This document shows positions 5,881 to 6,330 of a stretch of 6,330 nucleotides of DNA, in pieces. Position 1 is the first letter of the stretch. Each line of letters begins with the position of its first letter. Source of the DNA: Candidatus Sulfopaludibacter sp. SbA3. Its GTDB lineage: Bacteria; Acidobacteriota; Terriglobia; Bryobacterales; Bryobacteraceae. The notes under the pieces are model-generated. The model was given only the letters and a program-made list of their open reading frames with translations. It made no database searches and was not told where the DNA came from. The DNA lies in contig CAMDKT010000362.1 of assembly GCA_945900935.1 (NCBI GenBank), positions 1-6,330 on the forward strand, written 5' to 3'. Both the position numbers and the translations under genes were made by a program.

Positions 5881-6330
5881 ATGGTGCGAATCCTTTCCGT
5901 CCTCGCCTTCACGGCCTGCCTCCTGGCACAAGACTACGACGTCATCCTGAAAAACGGCCACGTCATTGACCCCAAGAACAACATCAACGCCGTCCGCGAC
6001 GTTGCCATCAAAGACCATAAAATAGCCGCCGTCGCGGCGAATATCGACGCGAGCAAGGCAAAGAAGGTGGTCGACGTGACAGGCCTCTACGTCATGCCCG
6101 GCCTGATCGATCTCCACGTTCACGTCTTCTATGGCGATGGCCCCAGCTATCGCGACGGCCAGCTGAGCGTCATCCCCGATTCCCACACTTTCCGCAGCGG
6201 CGTCACGACGGTGGTTGACGCCGGCACCGCTGGCTGGCGCAACTTCGAGGTCTTCAAGAAGCGCATTATCGACCGTTCCAAAACACGCGTGCTGTCGCTG
6301 TTGAACATCGTCGGCGCGGGCATGGGCGGA
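5881..6330 (+). CDS. Exported amidohydrolase/deacetylase family metallohydrolase (3' partial)
   Basis: The first 150 residues of an amidohydrolase-superfamily enzyme are visible and the frame is open to the right edge. A short hydrophobic leader (MVRILSVLAFTACLLAQ) suggests export with cleavage after LLA; the Cys13 context FTAC is only a weak lipobox. Next come the small beta-domain (VILKNGHVIDPKNNI, 21-35), the lead-in LYVMPGLID, and the metal-binding HxH as His79 and His81 in DLHVHVF. The segments SGVTTVVDAGTAGWRNF and NIVGAGMGG are characteristic of the dihydroorotase-like deacetylase subgroup (COG3964-like, recalled), not of pyrimidine-synthesis dihydroorotase. The bridging carboxylated lysine and later metal ligands lie outside the window, so activity cannot be judged. 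Gap to galE is 9 bp, with no clear ribosome site. Substrate is unknown, probably a cyclic amide or N-acyl compound. Confidence 0.85.
   Translation, partial: MVRILSVLAFTACLLAQDYDVILKNGHVIDPKNNINAVRDVAIKDHKIAAVAANIDASKAKKVVDVTGLYVMPGLIDLHVHVFYGDGPSYRDGQLSVIPDSHTFRSGVTTVVDAGTAGWRNFEVFKKRIIDRSKTRVLSLLNIVGAGMGG

Overview
The window is GC-rich, with strongly C-ending codons, and is densely packed with bacterial protein genes. It looks like a piece of an Acidobacteriota genome, probably from the Solibacter/Bryobacter group. That placement is an inference from codon style, the short signal peptide ending in LLAQ, and the mix of enzymes; no phylogenetic marker is present. No rRNA, tRNA, CRISPR array, transposase or integrase was seen.

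Layout. (1) Positions 1-874, plus strand: the C-terminal catalytic part of a glycoside hydrolase family 2 enzyme whose N-terminus lies off the left edge. (2) Positions 806-2383, minus strand: a 525-residue Fic-domain protein with an AbiEi-like N-terminal half. It converges on the hydrolase gene and overlaps its 3' end by 69 bp. (3) Positions 2384-2505: an AT-rich spacer holding four exactly 24-bp-spaced direct repeats plus a decayed fifth copy, ending 10 bp before the fic start codon. (4) Positions 2506-3240, minus: a crotonase-fold protein of the ECHDC3 type. (5) Positions 3237-4883, minus: a thiamine-diphosphate enzyme of the acetolactate synthase / 2-hydroxyacyl-CoA lyase / benzaldehyde lyase superfamily. 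Its stop codon overlaps the crotonase start (ATGA), so the two form an operon. (6) Positions 4897-5871, plus: UDP-glucose 4-epimerase GalE, divergent from the ThDP enzyme with only 13 bp between start codons. (7) Positions 5881-6330, plus: the N-terminal 150 residues of an exported amidohydrolase, running off the right edge and probably cotranscribed with galE.

How the genes relate. The ThDP enzyme and crotonase-like protein are translationally coupled and probably serve one acyl-CoA or 2-hydroxy/2-keto acid pathway, although the crotonase-like protein lacks both classical catalytic glutamates. The hydrolase and GalE both fit sugar metabolism but are not in one operon. The fic gene is unlike its metabolic neighbours: it has its own AT-rich iterated control region, resembles a toxin-antitoxin fusion, and looks like an accessory gene. 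The most interesting signal is the repeat array together with a Fic protein that carries both a built-in inhibitory motif and a putative DNA-binding AbiEi-like N-terminus. This suggests a self-contained, autoregulated AMPylation module.
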